From Mycolicibacterium lacusdiani (lineage in GTDB: Bacteria; Actinomycetota; Actinomycetes; Mycobacteriales; Mycobacteriaceae), in NCBI RefSeq assembly GCF_021916785.1, contig NZ_JAKCFC010000001.1, forward strand, positions 434,001 through 498,000: a stretch of DNA of 64,000 nt, in the 5' to 3' direction. This document shows positions 35,073-45,375 of this stretch, one piece after another. The notes beneath the pieces are model-generated. The model had not been told where the DNA came from. It was given only the letters and a program-made list of their open reading frames with translations, and searched no databases. A program made the translations under genes and the position numbers. Positions within the stretch are counted from its first letter, which is position 1; every line of letters starts with the position of its first letter.

Positions 35073-35929
35073 CGATTGCAGACCGTATCGCCGCGGCGAA
35101 CGAGGACATCGGCGACGTGACCCCCAAGCGAACGCTCGCACAGCGACTCAATCTGGGCGACAACCTGTTACGGGTGGTCGCAGGACTCGTGCTGCTGTAC
35201 CTCTTCCTGCCGATCTTCGTCATCATCCTGTTCTCGTTCAACAAGCCGACGGGCAAGTTCAACTACACCTGGCGCGGATTCACGCTCGAGAACTGGGCCG
35301 ATCCGTTCAAGTACCCGGCGCTGACCGATGCGCTGAAGCTCAGCCTCAACGTGGCCGCCGTGTCGACGCTGATCGCGTTGGTGTTGGGCACGCTCGTCGC
35401 CATCGCCTTGGTGCGGCAACGGTTTCGCGGATCGAAGGCGGTCGACACGTTCCTGATCCTGCCGCTGACCGCACCCGAGGTGGTGATGGGCGCGTCGCTG
35501 CTGACGCTGTTCCTCGACCTGAACTGGGCCGCGGGGTACACCACGATCGTCATCGCGCACATCGCCTTTCAGGTGAGCTTCATCGCGATGACGGTGCGGG
35601 CGCGGGTTCGCGGCTTCGACTGGACGCTCGAGGACGCGTCGATGGACTTGGGTGCCACCCCGTTCCGCACGTTCTTCCGGGTGACGTTGCCGTTGATCGT
35701 GCCGGGCATCGTCGCGGCGGCGATGCTGTCATTCGCCCTGTCGCTCGACGACTTCATCATCACCTACTTCGTCAGCGGCGCCTCGGTGACGTATCCGCTG
35801 TACGTCAACGCAGCGGTCAAGGCGGCGGTACCGCCGCAGATCAACGTGCTCGCCACCGCGATCCTGCTGATCAGCCTGCTCCTGCTCGCCGTCGGAACGC
35901 TGTACCGGCGCAAGCGCATCGACACCTGA
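35069..35929 (+). CDS. potC: Polyamine-type ABC transporter permease (PotC-like)
   Basis: 286 residues, six TM segments after a polar N-terminus of about 35 residues. LFLPIFVIILFSFNKPTGKFNYTWRGFTLENW is characteristic of PotC. The EAA loop reads LEDASMDLGATPFRTFFRVTLPLIVPG. It is the last gene of the potADBC-ordered operon and converges on an EamA exporter gene four bases away. Confidence 0.9.
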   Translation: MTIADRIAAANEDIGDVTPKRTLAQRLNLGDNLLRVVAGLVLLYLFLPIFVIILFSFNKPTGKFNYTWRGFTLENWADPFKYPALTDALKLSLNVAAVSTLIALVLGTLVAIALVRQRFRGSKAVDTFLILPLTAPEVVMGASLLTLFLDLNWAAGYTTIVIAHIAFQVSFIAMTVRARVRGFDWTLEDASMDLGATPFRTFFRVTLPLIVPGIVAAAMLSFALSLDDFIITYFVSGASVTYPLYVNAAVKAAVPPQINVLATAILLISLLLLAVGTLYRRKRIDT

Positions 35930-35933
35930 GTCC

Positions 35934-36815
35934 TCAGCCGACTTCGGCAGGCACCGGTGGCACCGTGCGGGCTCCGCTACGCGCGGCGCCGATGCCGGCC
36001 GCCACGACCATCGCGATGCCCACCAGACCGGCGGGTCCCGGCACCTGGTGCAGCACCACGAAGCCGACCAGCATCGCGAACCCGGGTTCGAGTGCCATCA
36101 GCGTGCCGAACGCCGCGGTGGTGAGCCGCCGCAGCGAGAGCATCTCGAGCGAGAACGGGATGACGGGCAGCAGTAACGCCAATCCGATGCCAATCAGCAG
36201 GATCTCGGGTGTCACCCGGGGCAGTACGGAGTGGCCAACGACGAGGGTCGCGAACACGCCGGCGACCGTCATCGACACGGCCAGGCCGTTGATGCCCTCG
36301 ACCGCGTCACCGACGCGCTGGGTCAACAGGATGTAGCAGGCCCAGCACACCGCGGCAGCCAGCGCGAAGGCCACGCCCACCAGGTCGACGGTGCCCGCCC
36401 ACGGTTGCGTCAGGAGGATCACGCCAAGGGCGGCGACGGCCGGCCACACGAAACGCTGCCTGCCCTTGCCGAGGAGCACGGCGACACCCAGCGGACCGAG
36501 GAACTCCAGCGCGCTCGCGGTGCCCAGGGGGATGCGCGCGATGGCCGCCATGAACAGCAGCGTCACGCCTGCGGTGACGATGCCGAGCGCCACGCACGTG
36601 AAGAACGCCGACCTGGTGAACGCCGACGGTCGGGGCCGCACGAGGATCAGCAGGATGACGCCGGCCCATGCCAGGCGCAGCCACGCCGCTCCCTCGACGC
36701 CGATGCGGTCGATGAGGCTCAACGACAGCGCCAGCCCCACCTGCACGCTGAGCATCGACCCGGTGGCCATCAGCGCACCGGTGCGCGCATTGGTGCTCGC
36801 CCCCTGAGAAGTCAC
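35934..36815 (-). CDS. EamA/RhtA-type amino acid or metabolite exporter
   Basis: 293 residues from a GTG; an in-frame ATG 15 codons later is an alternative. Ten TM segments form two EamA repeats. The second repeat includes [17 protein letters not shown] and [27 protein letters not shown], as in RhtA, which exports threonine and homoserine in E. coli. The substrate here is unknown. It is convergent with the polyamine-type operon and divergent from NDH-2. Confidence 0.85.
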   Translation of the reverse strand: MTSQGASTNARTGALMATGSMLSVQVGLALSLSLIDRIGVEGAAWLRLAWAGVILLILVRPRPSAFTRSAFFTCVALGIVTAGVTLLFMAAIARIPLGTASALEFLGPLGVAVLLGKGRQRFVWPAVAALGVILLTQPWAGTVDLVGVAFALAAAVCWACYILLTQRVGDAVEGINGLAVSMTVAGVFATLVVGHSVLPRVTPEILLIGIGLALLLPVIPFSLEMLSLRRLTTAAFGTLMALEPGFAMLVGFVVLHQVPGPAGLVGIAMVVAAGIGAARSGARTVPPVPAEVG

Positions 36816-36955
36816 CCTCGCATTGAACGGGAGGCCGACCGTTCGCGTCCACGTGATTTATCCGGACATACCGTTCACGAATCGCGGACGGTGGTTGGCG
36901 GTTTCGCCTGCCCGCGAGAGGGGTAGTGGGTCTTCGTGCTGGGAGGGTGGAGTCC

Positions 36956-38266
36956 ATGACGTCAGTGGTCATCGTCGGCAGCGGTTTCACCGGGTTCGAA
37001 TGCGCGCGCAAACTCGTCCGCATCCTCGGCAAACATGATGCGCCGGTGGACGTCACGATGATCTCGCCGGTCGACTACATGCTGTACACACCGCTGCTGC
37101 CCGACGTGGCGGGCGGCGTCGTCGACGCACGCTTCGTCACCATTCCGCTGGCCAACACGCTGCGCGGGGTGAAGATCGTGCGGGGCCGCGTCGACTCCGT
37201 CGACCTCGAGGGCCGTGCGCTCACCTACACCGACCCCGAAGGCCGACGGCGCGACCACTCCTGGGACCGACTGGTGCTCACTCCCGGATCGGTCACGCGC
37301 CTGTTCGACGTGCCGGGACTGGCGACCCACGCCCGCGGGCTCAAGTCGACCGCCGAGGCCCTCTATCTACGCGACCACGTGCTCGAGCAGCTGGAGCTGG
37401 CCGGCATCGACGACGACCCGCAGCGAGCCCAGGCCCGCCGGACCGTCGTGATCGTCGGCGCGTCGTACTCGGGCACCGAACTCGCCGTGCAGCTGCGGGC
37501 ACTGGCCGACGCGGCCGCCGACCAGATGGGCTTCGAGCGCACGGCCGTGCGCTTCGTCCTGCTCGACATGGCCGAACAGGTCATGCCGGAGGTTGGCGAT
37601 CGACTCGGCGCCGCAGCGATGCGCGTACTGCAGGAGCGCGGTATCGACGTCCGGCTCGGCATGACGCTCAACGAAGTCCATGCCGATCACGTCATCCTCA
37701 CCGACGACTCGCGCATCGACACCCGCACCGTCGCATGGGTCACCGGCGTCACCGGAGCACCACTGATCGCCGACCTCGGTCTGGAGATGGAGCGCGGCCG
37801 GTTGAAGGTCCAGGCGGATCTGTCGGTCGCTGGCCATCCCCACGTCTTCGCAGGGGGCGACGCTGCGGCCGTGCCAGACCTCACCGAGCCCGGCAAGATC
37901 ACCCCGCCCACCGCGCAACACGCGACCCGCCAGGGAAAGACGTTGGCGCGCAACGTGGCTGCCACGCTCGGCTACGGGACCAAGAAGCTGTACAAGCATC
38001 GCAACATGGGCTTGGTGGTTGATCTCGGCCCGGGGTACGCGGTGGCAAATCCCCTCAACGTCGCGCTGTCCGGCTTCCCGGCCAAGGTGGTCACCCGGGC
38101 CTACCACCTCTACGCGATTCCCAGGTTCGTCAACCGCTGGGCGGTCTCGCTGGCCTACCTCACCGACGCCGTGTTCGACCGTTCGGTCGTGTCGATCGGT
38201 TTGTCGTCGCAGGAGGACGCACAGTTCGCCGCCAGCGAGGGCATCCCGATGCCGAAGGCCGATTGA
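36956..38266 (+). CDS. Type II NADH:quinone oxidoreductase-like flavoprotein
   Basis: 436 residues from the ATG at 36956 behind GGGAGGGTGGAG. The two dinucleotide folds are visible: FAD-binding VVIVGSGFTGFECARKL at the start and NAD-binding VVIVGASYSGTELAVQL at about residue 162. The FAD-flavin contact HVFAGGDAAAVPD is at about 297, and AQHATRQGKTLARNV follows. The C-terminal amphipathic segments (AYHLYAIPRFVNRWAVSLAYLTDAVF) fit membrane association. It probably moves electrons from NADH to menaquinone without pumping protons. It may be an accessory paralogue of Ndh. Confidence 0.85.
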   Translation: MTSVVIVGSGFTGFECARKLVRILGKHDAPVDVTMISPVDYMLYTPLLPDVAGGVVDARFVTIPLANTLRGVKIVRGRVDSVDLEGRALTYTDPEGRRRDHSWDRLVLTPGSVTRLFDVPGLATHARGLKSTAEALYLRDHVLEQLELAGIDDDPQRAQARRTVVIVGASYSGTELAVQLRALADAAADQMGFERTAVRFVLLDMAEQVMPEVGDRLGAAAMRVLQERGIDVRLGMTLNEVHADHVILTDDSRIDTRTVAWVTGVTGAPLIADLGLEMERGRLKVQADLSVAGHPHVFAGGDAAAVPDLTEPGKITPPTAQHATRQGKTLARNVAATLGYGTKKLYKHRNMGLVVDLGPGYAVANPLNVALSGFPAKVVTRAYHLYAIPRFVNRWAVSLAYLTDAVFDRSVVSIGLSSQEDAQFAASEGIPMPKAD

Positions 38267-38494
38267 GTTCGGGCACAGCCCATTTGCTCAGTGGCCGTGA
38301 AAGCCGCGCAGTTTCACACGCGACACTGTGAGAGCACGCTAAGGAAACGGCGGAAAGTCGAACGTTTATCCGACCGTGGCCATTCTGTGACACGAGTAGT
38401 CCATCGTTATCGAAGTGAAACCGGTGGCTGATGTGGCAGCGCTACCCACCGCCGAAGGCCAGTGCCGGGGACCTGAGCGTGACGAGGAGCTGAC

Positions 38495-39043
38495 ATGGCC
38501 GTTCTGAGCGTGCACCGCCGGGGAGGACGGCGCGTCGGCGTCACCACCGCCAAGGTCATCGTCGCCTTCGACGCGGTGCTGCGTCCGGTGCTCATAGCTG
38601 GCGCGATCCTGGTCGCGGCCGTCGCGTGGTCCTCGCCCGCCCAGGCCGAGCCGGTGGGCGGTTCGTACACCGACGTGCTCGGCAGTACGGGCGTCGCAGG
38701 CAACGGCATGATCACCAGCACCATAGCCCAAGTGGGACAGGCGCTTTGCCCGCTGCTGGTGCAGCCCGGCAGCGGCCTCGCGTCGAATGCTCTCGCGGCA
38801 GGTGGCAACGGCGGGCTGGTGTCGTCGGTCGGAGGTGCGGTCGCAGGCATGGTGATTCAATCCCAATGCCCGAGCGCCATGGCGCAACTCGCCAACGGCA
38901 ACGTCGCACCGCTGATGCAATTGCTGGGCATGAGCAACGCCGCACTCCCCGCCGGGTTGCCCGCTACCGGTGCCATTCCGCCGAACTTCGGCATACCACC
39001 CGCGGCAGCCACCAACCCGCTACAGCTGGCCGGGCTGTCCTAG
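38495..39043 (+). CDS. Small secreted protein, hypothetical
   Basis: 182 residues with a long N-region (about 1-28, basic), a hydrophobic segment and SSPAQAEP, giving a probable signal peptidase site after AQA near residue 51. The mature part is Ala/Gly/Asn rich with two Cys (ALCPLL and QSQCPS) and ends in [20 protein letters not shown]. The family is unknown. The stop overlaps the stop of the opposing derI gene, so the 3' ends are convergent. The 228-bp upstream gap holds no other recognisable element. Confidence 0.7.
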   Translation: MAVLSVHRRGGRRVGVTTAKVIVAFDAVLRPVLIAGAILVAAVAWSSPAQAEPVGGSYTDVLGSTGVAGNGMITSTIAQVGQALCPLLVQPGSGLASNALAAGGNGGLVSSVGGAVAGMVIQSQCPSAMAQLANGNVAPLMQLLGMSNAALPAGLPATGAIPPNFGIPPAAATNPLQLAGLS

Positions 39044-39519
39044 CAGGACGAGCCGCCCGACTCGTAACCGCCGATCGCAGCGACCTTCTCGGCCGACGCG
39101 CTCTGCGGATCGAACTCGTAGCCGAGCCAGTCACCAGCGAGCCGACGCGCCAACTCGAGTCCGATGACGCGCTGCCCGAAGCACAGCACCTGAGCATTGT
39201 TCGACAGCACCGACCGCTCGACCGAGTAGCTGTCGTGTGCGGTGACGGCGCGGATGCCCGGCACCTTGTTCGCGCTGATCGCCACGCCAAGGCCGGTGCC
39301 GCACACCAGGAGTGCGCGATCGGCCTTGCCCTCGGCGATCAGCCTCGCCGCCGCGACGGCGACGTGCGGGTAGGCGGTGTCCTCGTCGGCGGTCACGCCG
39401 ACGTCGATCACGTCGACGACGCGCGAGTCCGCCTCCAGGTCGCTCTTGAGCGCCTCCTTGTACTGCGATCCCGCATCGTCGGAACCGACGACGATGCGCA
39501 GCCCGCCCTGGTCACTCAT
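39040..39519 (-). CDS. derI: D-erythrulose-4-phosphate isomerase (RpiB/LacAB family)
   Basis: 159 residues of the RpiB fold. The catalytic-type Cys73 lies in [23 protein letters not shown] and the substrate loop is GSDDAG near the N-terminus. M. smegmatis DerI belongs to this family and converts D-erythrulose 4-phosphate to D-erythrose 4-phosphate. Its start overlaps the derK stop, matching the known derK-derI pairing. A ribose-5-phosphate isomerase B activity is the alternative, but the neighbours favour the tetrose role. It is the last gene of the eight-gene minus-strand operon. Confidence 0.85.
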   Translation of the reverse strand: MSDQGGLRIVVGSDDAGSQYKEALKSDLEADSRVVDVIDVGVTADEDTAYPHVAVAAARLIAEGKADRALLVCGTGLGVAISANKVPGIRAVTAHDSYSVERSVLSNNAQVLCFGQRVIGLELARRLAGDWLGYEFDPQSASAEKVAAIGGYESGGSSC

Positions 39520-41258
39520 CAGTTGTCTCCCTTGGTACTCGTCGCGAAACTCTCGACCACCGTGTGCGCGCACATCGCCAGCGAGGTCGCTCCCGCATCG
39601 GGTGTCCCGATGCTTCGTTCGGCCAGCGGGCGGGCTCGCCCCACCTTCGGCCGCATGCCTGCGGTGTCCCGAGCGGCGCTCGTCGCGACGTCGGCCGCGC
39701 GACGCCACCCGTCCTGCCACGACTCGCCGTCGGCCACGCGCCGTTCCAACTCCTCGACGAACGGCAGCAGTGCATCCAGCATCGTCTTGTCACCGGGTGC
39801 GGCACCGCCGAGAGACACCAACGCGTCGTACCCGTCGCGCATTCCTGCCGCCACCGTCGCCGCGTCGGGTCGTCCGGTGTCACCGAGCCGGGCGCCGAGA
39901 GCGCCGAGCATCGCTCCCCACAGCACGCCCGACGTTCCACCGGCCTTGGCCGCCCACTCCCGGCCCGCGGCAGCGAGTACCGAGCCCTGACCGGCACCTT
40001 CGTCAGCGGCGGCAGCTGCGGCAGCCGAGGCCGCCGACGATCCCTTCACCATGCCGCGGCCGTGGTCGCCGTCACCGGCGACCGCGTCGATGCGGCCGAG
40101 TTCGTCCTCCGCGTCGGCGAGCATCGCCGCCATCGCCTCGAGCGCACGCGCCACCAGCCGGCCGCCGGAGCGGCCGTCGTCGTCGGCGAGTCCGGCCAGA
40201 TCCACTGACGGCGCGGCGGAGTCGGCCACCGGGTCGAGGCGCTGACGACCCTCAGCGGGTCCGGCCGCACCCTTGCGGTACGCCGGGCTGTCCGCCGGTG
40301 CGGTCCAGTACCGCTCGAGTTCCTCGTCGAGCCACATCACCGTCAGCGAGCAGCCCGCCATGTCGAGGCTGGTCACCAACTCGCCCACCTCGGGATCGAC
40401 GATCTCGTACCCACGGTCGCGCAGGAGTTCGGCGACGGTCCCCCACACCACGAACAGCTCTTCGTACTTGGTGCGTCCGAGCCCGTTCAGGATGACCGCG
40501 ATCCGCTTGGAGTCTCCGTCGGCGTAGTCGCCGAGCACGCCGTCGACGAGGGTGTGCGCCAACTGCTCCGCGGTGGGCATGTCCTCGTCGGCCACGCCCG
40601 GCTCGCCGTGGATGCCGAGCCCGAGGCCCATCTGCCCCTCGGGCACCGTGAACAACGGATGGTCGGCACCGGGCAGCGTGCAGCCGTCGAACGCGACGCC
40701 CAGTGTCCTGGTCGCCGCATTGGCCGCCTCCGCAACCCGGACCACGCCGGGTAGGTCCAGTCCCGCCTCGGCGGCGGCGCTCGCGCACTTGAACACCGTG
40801 AAATCGCCTGCGATGCCCCGGCGTTTGGCTTCCTCGCCCTTGGGTGCGCTGGCCACGTCATCGGTGACGGCGAAGTACTCGGCCTCGATGCCCTCGCTGC
40901 GCAACTGCGTCACCGCCAGGGTGAAGTTCATGACGTCACCGGCGTAGTTGCCGGTGGTGAGCAGCACGCCGGCGTCACCGTGCGCGGCCCTCGCGACCGA
41001 TGCGGCATCCTCGGACGACGGCGAAGTGAACACGTTCCCGACGACGGCGCCGTCGGCGAAACCCGGGCCGACGGTGCCGCAGAAGGCCGGGTAGTGCCCC
41101 GATCCCCCACCGATGACGACCGCGACCTTGCCCGGCCGCGTCTGCTGGGCGCGCACCACGCCGCCGGGCACGCCGACGACGTACCGGGCGTTGGCGTCGA
41201 GGAACCCGACGAGCATGTCCTCGGTGAAGCGGGCGGGATCGTTGAACAGCTTGGTCAT
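39519..41258 (-). CDS. derK: D-erythrulose kinase (fused DhaK-DhaL type)
   Basis: 579 residues. The N-terminal DhaK-like domain (about 1-335) contains [10 protein letters not shown] and the His217 of [11 protein letters not shown], which in dihydroxyacetone kinases forms a hemiaminal with the substrate carbonyl. The C-terminal DhaL domain (about 370-575) has the nucleotide/Mg loop [12 protein letters not shown] and DKTMLDAL. In M. smegmatis such a fused protein phosphorylates D-erythrulose at C4 with ATP. It is placed between the transporter ATPase (4-base overlap) and derI (1-base overlap), so all three are co-translated. Confidence 0.88.
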   Translation of the reverse strand: MTKLFNDPARFTEDMLVGFLDANARYVVGVPGGVVRAQQTRPGKVAVVIGGGSGHYPAFCGTVGPGFADGAVVGNVFTSPSSEDAASVARAAHGDAGVLLTTGNYAGDVMNFTLAVTQLRSEGIEAEYFAVTDDVASAPKGEEAKRRGIAGDFTVFKCASAAAEAGLDLPGVVRVAEAANAATRTLGVAFDGCTLPGADHPLFTVPEGQMGLGLGIHGEPGVADEDMPTAEQLAHTLVDGVLGDYADGDSKRIAVILNGLGRTKYEELFVVWGTVAELLRDRGYEIVDPEVGELVTSLDMAGCSLTVMWLDEELERYWTAPADSPAYRKGAAGPAEGRQRLDPVADSAAPSVDLAGLADDDGRSGGRLVARALEAMAAMLADAEDELGRIDAVAGDGDHGRGMVKGSSAASAAAAAAADEGAGQGSVLAAAGREWAAKAGGTSGVLWGAMLGALGARLGDTGRPDAATVAAGMRDGYDALVSLGGAAPGDKTMLDALLPFVEELERRVADGESWQDGWRRAADVATSAARDTAGMRPKVGRARPLAERSIGTPDAGATSLAMCAHTVVESFATSTKGDN

Positions 41259-42388
41259 CGCAGCCGCTGCCCCGTATCGGTGTCGAACAGGTAGACCCGC
41301 TCCGGCGGCGCCGTCACGACGACCTGCTGTTCCGGCTCGAAGGAGTCCTGCGCGGGTGTCTGCACGACGATGCCCTCCTCCATGCCTGCCACCGTGGTGG
41401 TGGCGAGGCCGAACTCGAGGAGGTGCTCGAAGTAGGCGACGGTGACCGAGATGCCACCCGCACCCGCGGCGTCTGCGCTCAGCACGCAGTCCTGCGGCCT
41501 GACGCCGACGGTGACGTTGGTGCCGTCGGGCACGTCCGTCGCCGTCGTCTCGAGAGAGCCTGCGCGCGTGCCGATCTCGACGCGAGTGGTTCCGCCCGAG
41601 GTCCTCGCCACGCCGCTGACGACGTTGATGGCCGGCTCGCCGACGAACTGTGCGACGAACAGATTGGCGGGATCGTCGAACACCTCGTCCGGGGTGCCGA
41701 ACTGCTGCACCACGCCCGCGTCCATCACCGCGAGGCGGTCGGCGAGCGACAACGCCTCCACCTGGTCGTGGGTGACGACGATCGTGGTGTAACCGAATTC
41801 GCGCTGCAGGATCTTCAGCTCGCGCCGCACCCGCTGGCGCGCCGCGGCGTCGAGGTGACTGAGCGGCTCGTCGAGGAGCAGCACCGGTGGGTTGCGGACC
41901 AGGGCACGCGCCAGCGCGACCCGCTGCTTCTGACCGCTGGACAGGCCCGCGGGGCGGAGCTCGAGTAGATCGTCCATCTCGAGGCGCGCGCTGATGGACC
42001 CCACCATCTGCTCGGCACCCTTGACCTTGCGGGCCTTCAGCCCGTAGAGCAGGTTATCCCGCACCGACAATGGCGGGTACAGCGCATAGCTCTCGAACCC
42101 GACGCCGATGCCACGCTTGGCGGCGGGGAGCTGCGACACCTCCCGGTCACCGATCTTGATCGAACCGCTCGTCACCGTCTCCAGCCCGGCGATCATGCGC
42201 AGCGTCGTGGTCTTCCCACACCCCGACGGACCCAGCAGCGCAACCAGTTCGCCGGGCGCGATGTCGAGGTTGATGCCCTTGACCGCCGCGAAGCTCTCCC
42301 GGCCGCGCGCGGTGTAGGTCTTGACCAGGTCGGTCAGCGTCAGGCTCTGGGCGGTGGTGGTCGCGGGTGGTTCCATCGTCGTCGTCAC
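41255..42388 (-). CDS. Sugar ABC transporter ATPase, copy 2
   Basis: 377 residues. Walker [10 protein letters not shown], signature LSSGQKQR (a variant of LSGGQ), Walker B VLLLDEPLSHLD and switch His in THDQVEA are present, followed by a C-terminal TOBE region. It overlaps the first ATPase gene and derK by four bases each. Two different ATPases in one CUT1 operon suggest a heterodimeric motor, as in the rhizobial glycerol system GlpST. The Gly-to-Ser change in the signature may make one site less active. Confidence 0.88.
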   Translation of the reverse strand: MTTTMEPPATTTAQSLTLTDLVKTYTARGRESFAAVKGINLDIAPGELVALLGPSGCGKTTTLRMIAGLETVTSGSIKIGDREVSQLPAAKRGIGVGFESYALYPPLSVRDNLLYGLKARKVKGAEQMVGSISARLEMDDLLELRPAGLSSGQKQRVALARALVRNPPVLLLDEPLSHLDAAARQRVRRELKILQREFGYTTIVVTHDQVEALSLADRLAVMDAGVVQQFGTPDEVFDDPANLFVAQFVGEPAINVVSGVARTSGGTTRVEIGTRAGSLETTATDVPDGTNVTVGVRPQDCVLSADAAGAGGISVTVAYFEHLLEFGLATTTVAGMEEGIVVQTPAQDSFEPEQQVVVTAPPERVYLFDTDTGQRLR

Positions 42389-43515
42389 CGTGCTGCCTCC
42401 AGTTCGTCGTCGTGTGCACCCAGCCGGGTGGTGTCGCCATCGCCAGCGGTCGTCGCCGAATCGCCAAGGGCTCGGAAGACGTGGACGTCGTGGTCGGCGA
42501 CGGTCATGGAAACCGGCGCACCCTCGCCGACGCCCTCGCGGCCCGAGGCGAGCACGATGAGCTGCTCCCCGCCGATGGCCACCGTCAGCTCGACGTTGCG
42601 GCCCAGCCGCTCGGCGAGCTGCACGGTGCCGCGCAGGGATCCGGACGGCGACACGTGTAGGTCACAGGGCCGCAGGCCGACTCGCACCCGGTCACCGGCG
42701 GCCACCGTGACGCCCGGCGGCACCGGGACGTCGAACGAGCCGTCGCCGAGCCTGATTCGGCCGTTGTCCACCACTCCATCGAGCATGTTGATCTCGGGCT
42801 GGCCGAGCGCCCGTGCCACGAACGTGTCGGCCGGTGCGCGCCAGATCTCCTCAGGCGTACCGATCTGCACGAACTCGCCCCCGCGCATCACGGCGATGCG
42901 GTCACCGAGGGCCAGCGCCTCCTGGTAGTCGTGCGTGACGTAGACGGTGGTCGTGTTCGACATCGCACCGAGCTGCTTGAGCTCCGCCCGCATCGCCGCA
43001 CGCAGCTTTGCGTCGAGGTGGCTCAGCGGCTCGTCGAGCAGGTAGACGTCGGCGGGCCGCACCAGCACCCGGCCCAGCGCCACGCGCTGGCGCTGGCCGT
43101 TCGACAGCTCCCTCGGGAAGCGGCCGAGCAGGTGGTTGATTCCCAGCGTGCTGGTCACCTGGTCGATGCGCTCGGTGCGCTGCGCCTCGGTGTAGGTCCC
43201 GGTCCTACCGGACTTCAGCGGCGACGCCAGGTTCTCGCTGACCGTCTTCTGCGGGTACAGCGCGTAACTCTCGAACGCCATCGCGACGTTGCGGTGGTAG
43301 GGCTCCACGTTCGTGACGTCGGTCCCGCCGATGGAGACCTCGCCGGCGTCGATGTCGACGAGTCCCGCGATCGACTTCAGCGTGGTGGTCTTGCCCGCGC
43401 CACTGGGACCGAGGATGACGAAGAACTCGCCGTCGGCGATTTCGACGGACACGTCGCGTACGGCTCGGGTCTTGCCGAACGACTTGGACAGGTTCTGCAG
43501 TCTTACGTTGGCCAT
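42385..43515 (-). CDS. Sugar ABC transporter ATPase, copy 1
   Basis: 376 residues from the ATG at 43515; the upstream in-frame part is not protein-like. Walker A GPSGAGKTT, signature LSNGQRQR (again not LSGGQ), Walker B VYLLDEPLSHLD and THDYQEA are intact. A C-terminal regulatory/TOBE part ends in an acidic tail. It is a partner of the second ATPase. Both signature motifs deviate in the third residue, a feature also seen in polyol importers. Confidence 0.88.
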   Translation of the reverse strand: MANVRLQNLSKSFGKTRAVRDVSVEIADGEFFVILGPSGAGKTTTLKSIAGLVDIDAGEVSIGGTDVTNVEPYHRNVAMAFESYALYPQKTVSENLASPLKSGRTGTYTEAQRTERIDQVTSTLGINHLLGRFPRELSNGQRQRVALGRVLVRPADVYLLDEPLSHLDAKLRAAMRAELKQLGAMSNTTTVYVTHDYQEALALGDRIAVMRGGEFVQIGTPEEIWRAPADTFVARALGQPEINMLDGVVDNGRIRLGDGSFDVPVPPGVTVAAGDRVRVGLRPCDLHVSPSGSLRGTVQLAERLGRNVELTVAIGGEQLIVLASGREGVGEGAPVSMTVADHDVHVFRALGDSATTAGDGDTTRLGAHDDELEAAR

Positions 43516-44402
43516 CAGGCCTTCACCGCCCCGAACGACAGGCCACGCACCAGGTATCGCTGGATCGTGAGCGCGAGTATGAGTGGTGGCAGGGCGGCGA
43601 TGAGCGCCGCGGCTGCCGTGAGGTTGTAGTAGGCCTGCCCGCCGCCGCCGAGGAACTTGGTGATCGCGACGGTCACCGTGCCCGCGTTGCTGTCGGCGAG
43701 GATCAGCGGGAACACGTAGTTGTTCCAGGCGAAGATGAACGCGAGCAGCGCGGCCGCCGCGATGCCGGGCCGCACGATGGGCAGCGCGACCATCAGGAAC
43801 GCCCGCTTGCGGGTGTACCCGTCGAGGAGGGCGGCCTGTTCGAGATCCTCTGGCAGGTCCTGGAAGTACGACCTCAGGATCCACACCACCAGCGGCATCG
43901 TCACCAGCTGCAGCACCCAGATCATGCCGACCTTGGTGTCGAACAACCCGATCTGGTTGTAGATGACGAACAGCGGGACGATGACCATGAGTTCCGGGGC
44001 GAACCGGAACGACAGCATCTGGAACATCAGGTCATTGCTGCCCTTGTACTGCCACCGGCCTGCGGCATAGGCCGCAGGGATGCCGATGACCAGCGAGACG
44101 ATCACCGCGCCACCGCAGTTGAGCAGGCTGGTCAGCATCGACGCCTTGAAGTCGACGCTCGTCAACTGGGTGCCCCTCTCGGAGAGCACCGTGGCGAAGT
44201 TCGACCACGTCGGGCTGAACTGGAAGTACGTGGTGGTCTGCTGTTCGGCGTTCTTCAACGCCAGCATCAGCATCCAGAAGATGGGAAACAACGAGAACAC
44301 GAACCAGATGACGACGCCGACGTCGGCGGCCACCGATCCGATCGACAACCGCTTCTGCCCGGGAAGCAGTTCGGCTCTGCTGAACATCGACTTCGAGGCC
44401 AT
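43515..44402 (-). CDS. Sugar ABC transporter permease (second)
   Basis: 295 residues, six TM segments. EAA loop DLEQAALLDGYTRKRAFLMVALPIVRPG; the TM1 region is VVIWFVFSLFPIFWMLMLALK. It is a CUT1 MalG-type subunit. It starts three bases after the stop of the first permease gene and overlaps the ATPase start by one base. Confidence 0.9.
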   Translation of the reverse strand: MASKSMFSRAELLPGQKRLSIGSVAADVGVVIWFVFSLFPIFWMLMLALKNAEQQTTTYFQFSPTWSNFATVLSERGTQLTSVDFKASMLTSLLNCGGAVIVSLVIGIPAAYAAGRWQYKGSNDLMFQMLSFRFAPELMVIVPLFVIYNQIGLFDTKVGMIWVLQLVTMPLVVWILRSYFQDLPEDLEQAALLDGYTRKRAFLMVALPIVRPGIAAAALLAFIFAWNNYVFPLILADSNAGTVTVAITKFLGGGGQAYYNLTAAAALIAALPPLILALTIQRYLVRGLSFGAVKA

Positions 44403-44405
44403 GTC

Positions 44406-45362
44406 TTAAGACTCCGCTCCGGCAGCACGGCGCTGCGCCTTGCCGAGCACGCTCACCAGGTAGCGCGCCGTGATGAACACGATGATCCAGAGCAGCAGCA
44501 TGTAGGTGCTGCCGCGCGAGTAGTCGAGGTTGATGATCGAGTCCTCGAATGCGCCGATCTGCAGCGTTCGGGTGGCTACACCCGGCCCGCCTGCGGTCAG
44601 CACGTAGATGTGGTCGAACACCTTGAGGTTGTCCATGAACCGGAAGATGACGGCGACCAGGATGTAGGGCCACAGCATCGGCAGCATCAGCTTGCGGAAC
44701 ATGTAGAACCAGTTGGCACCGTCGACCTCGGATGCCTCGAACGGTTCCTTGGGCAGCGACCGGATGCCGGCGAGCACCAGGATGGCGACGAACGGGGTGA
44801 AGATCCAGACGTCGACGAGGATCACCGAGAACAGCGCGTTGCCCGCCGACAGCCAGTCGAACGTGTTGCCCAGTCCGAGAACGTGATTGAGCACGCCGAA
44901 CTGTGGGTTGAACATCAGCTTCCAGATCACGCCCGCGATGACGGGGGCGATCATCAAGGGCAGGATCAACACCTTCTCGAAGATCTTGCCGATGATCGAC
45001 GACCGGTTGAGCAATAGCGCGAGGCCGACGCCCAGGGCCGTCTCGATCGCCGTGGCGGCGACCGCGAACGTGACGGTGACCTGGACGCTCTTCCAGAACA
45101 CCTGGTCGCCGAGGACGGAGCCGAAGTTCTGGAACCATACGAAGTGCGGATCCGGGTTCACCGCGGCGTAGTTGAGGAACGCGTAGTAGGCGCCCACTGC
45201 GAATGGATAGAGGATGCCGATGACGATGACGAGGGCCGGGATCGACAAAAGGTACGGCCGCAGCTTGCGCCGCCACCTCGGTACCTCGGGCGGCCTGCGG
45301 CGCGTCTCGGTGGTCGGCTCGTCGGGTGACGTGGCCGGTGCCTTGGGAGTCTGAGTGGTCAT
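44406..45362 (-). CDS. Sugar ABC transporter permease (first)
   Basis: 318 residues from the ATG at 45362 with AGGAGA upstream; the preceding open frame is not protein-like. After a polar Pro/Thr-rich N-terminus of about 30 residues come six TM segments. EAA loop PFEASEVDGANWFYMFRKLMLPMLWPY. It is a CUT1 MalF-type subunit without the large periplasmic insert. It follows the binding protein gene by 13 bases. Confidence 0.9.
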   Translation of the reverse strand: MTTQTPKAPATSPDEPTTETRRRPPEVPRWRRKLRPYLLSIPALVIVIGILYPFAVGAYYAFLNYAAVNPDPHFVWFQNFGSVLGDQVFWKSVQVTVTFAVAATAIETALGVGLALLLNRSSIIGKIFEKVLILPLMIAPVIAGVIWKLMFNPQFGVLNHVLGLGNTFDWLSAGNALFSVILVDVWIFTPFVAILVLAGIRSLPKEPFEASEVDGANWFYMFRKLMLPMLWPYILVAVIFRFMDNLKVFDHIYVLTAGGPGVATRTLQIGAFEDSIINLDYSRGSTYMLLLWIIVFITARYLVSVLGKAQRRAAGAES

Positions 45363-45375
45363 GGGTACAGATCTC

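Noticed and set aside
32919..35141. A 740-codon open frame opposite the Pot operon
   Set aside because: Antisense shadow of clear potD, potB and potC genes, with a low-complexity His/Asp/Gly-rich product.
38306..38330. TCACA...TGTGA symmetry resembling a CRP site upstream of the secreted protein at 38495
   Set aside because: The half-sites are in the outward order, not TGTGA-N6-TCACA, and the spacing does not fit CRP.
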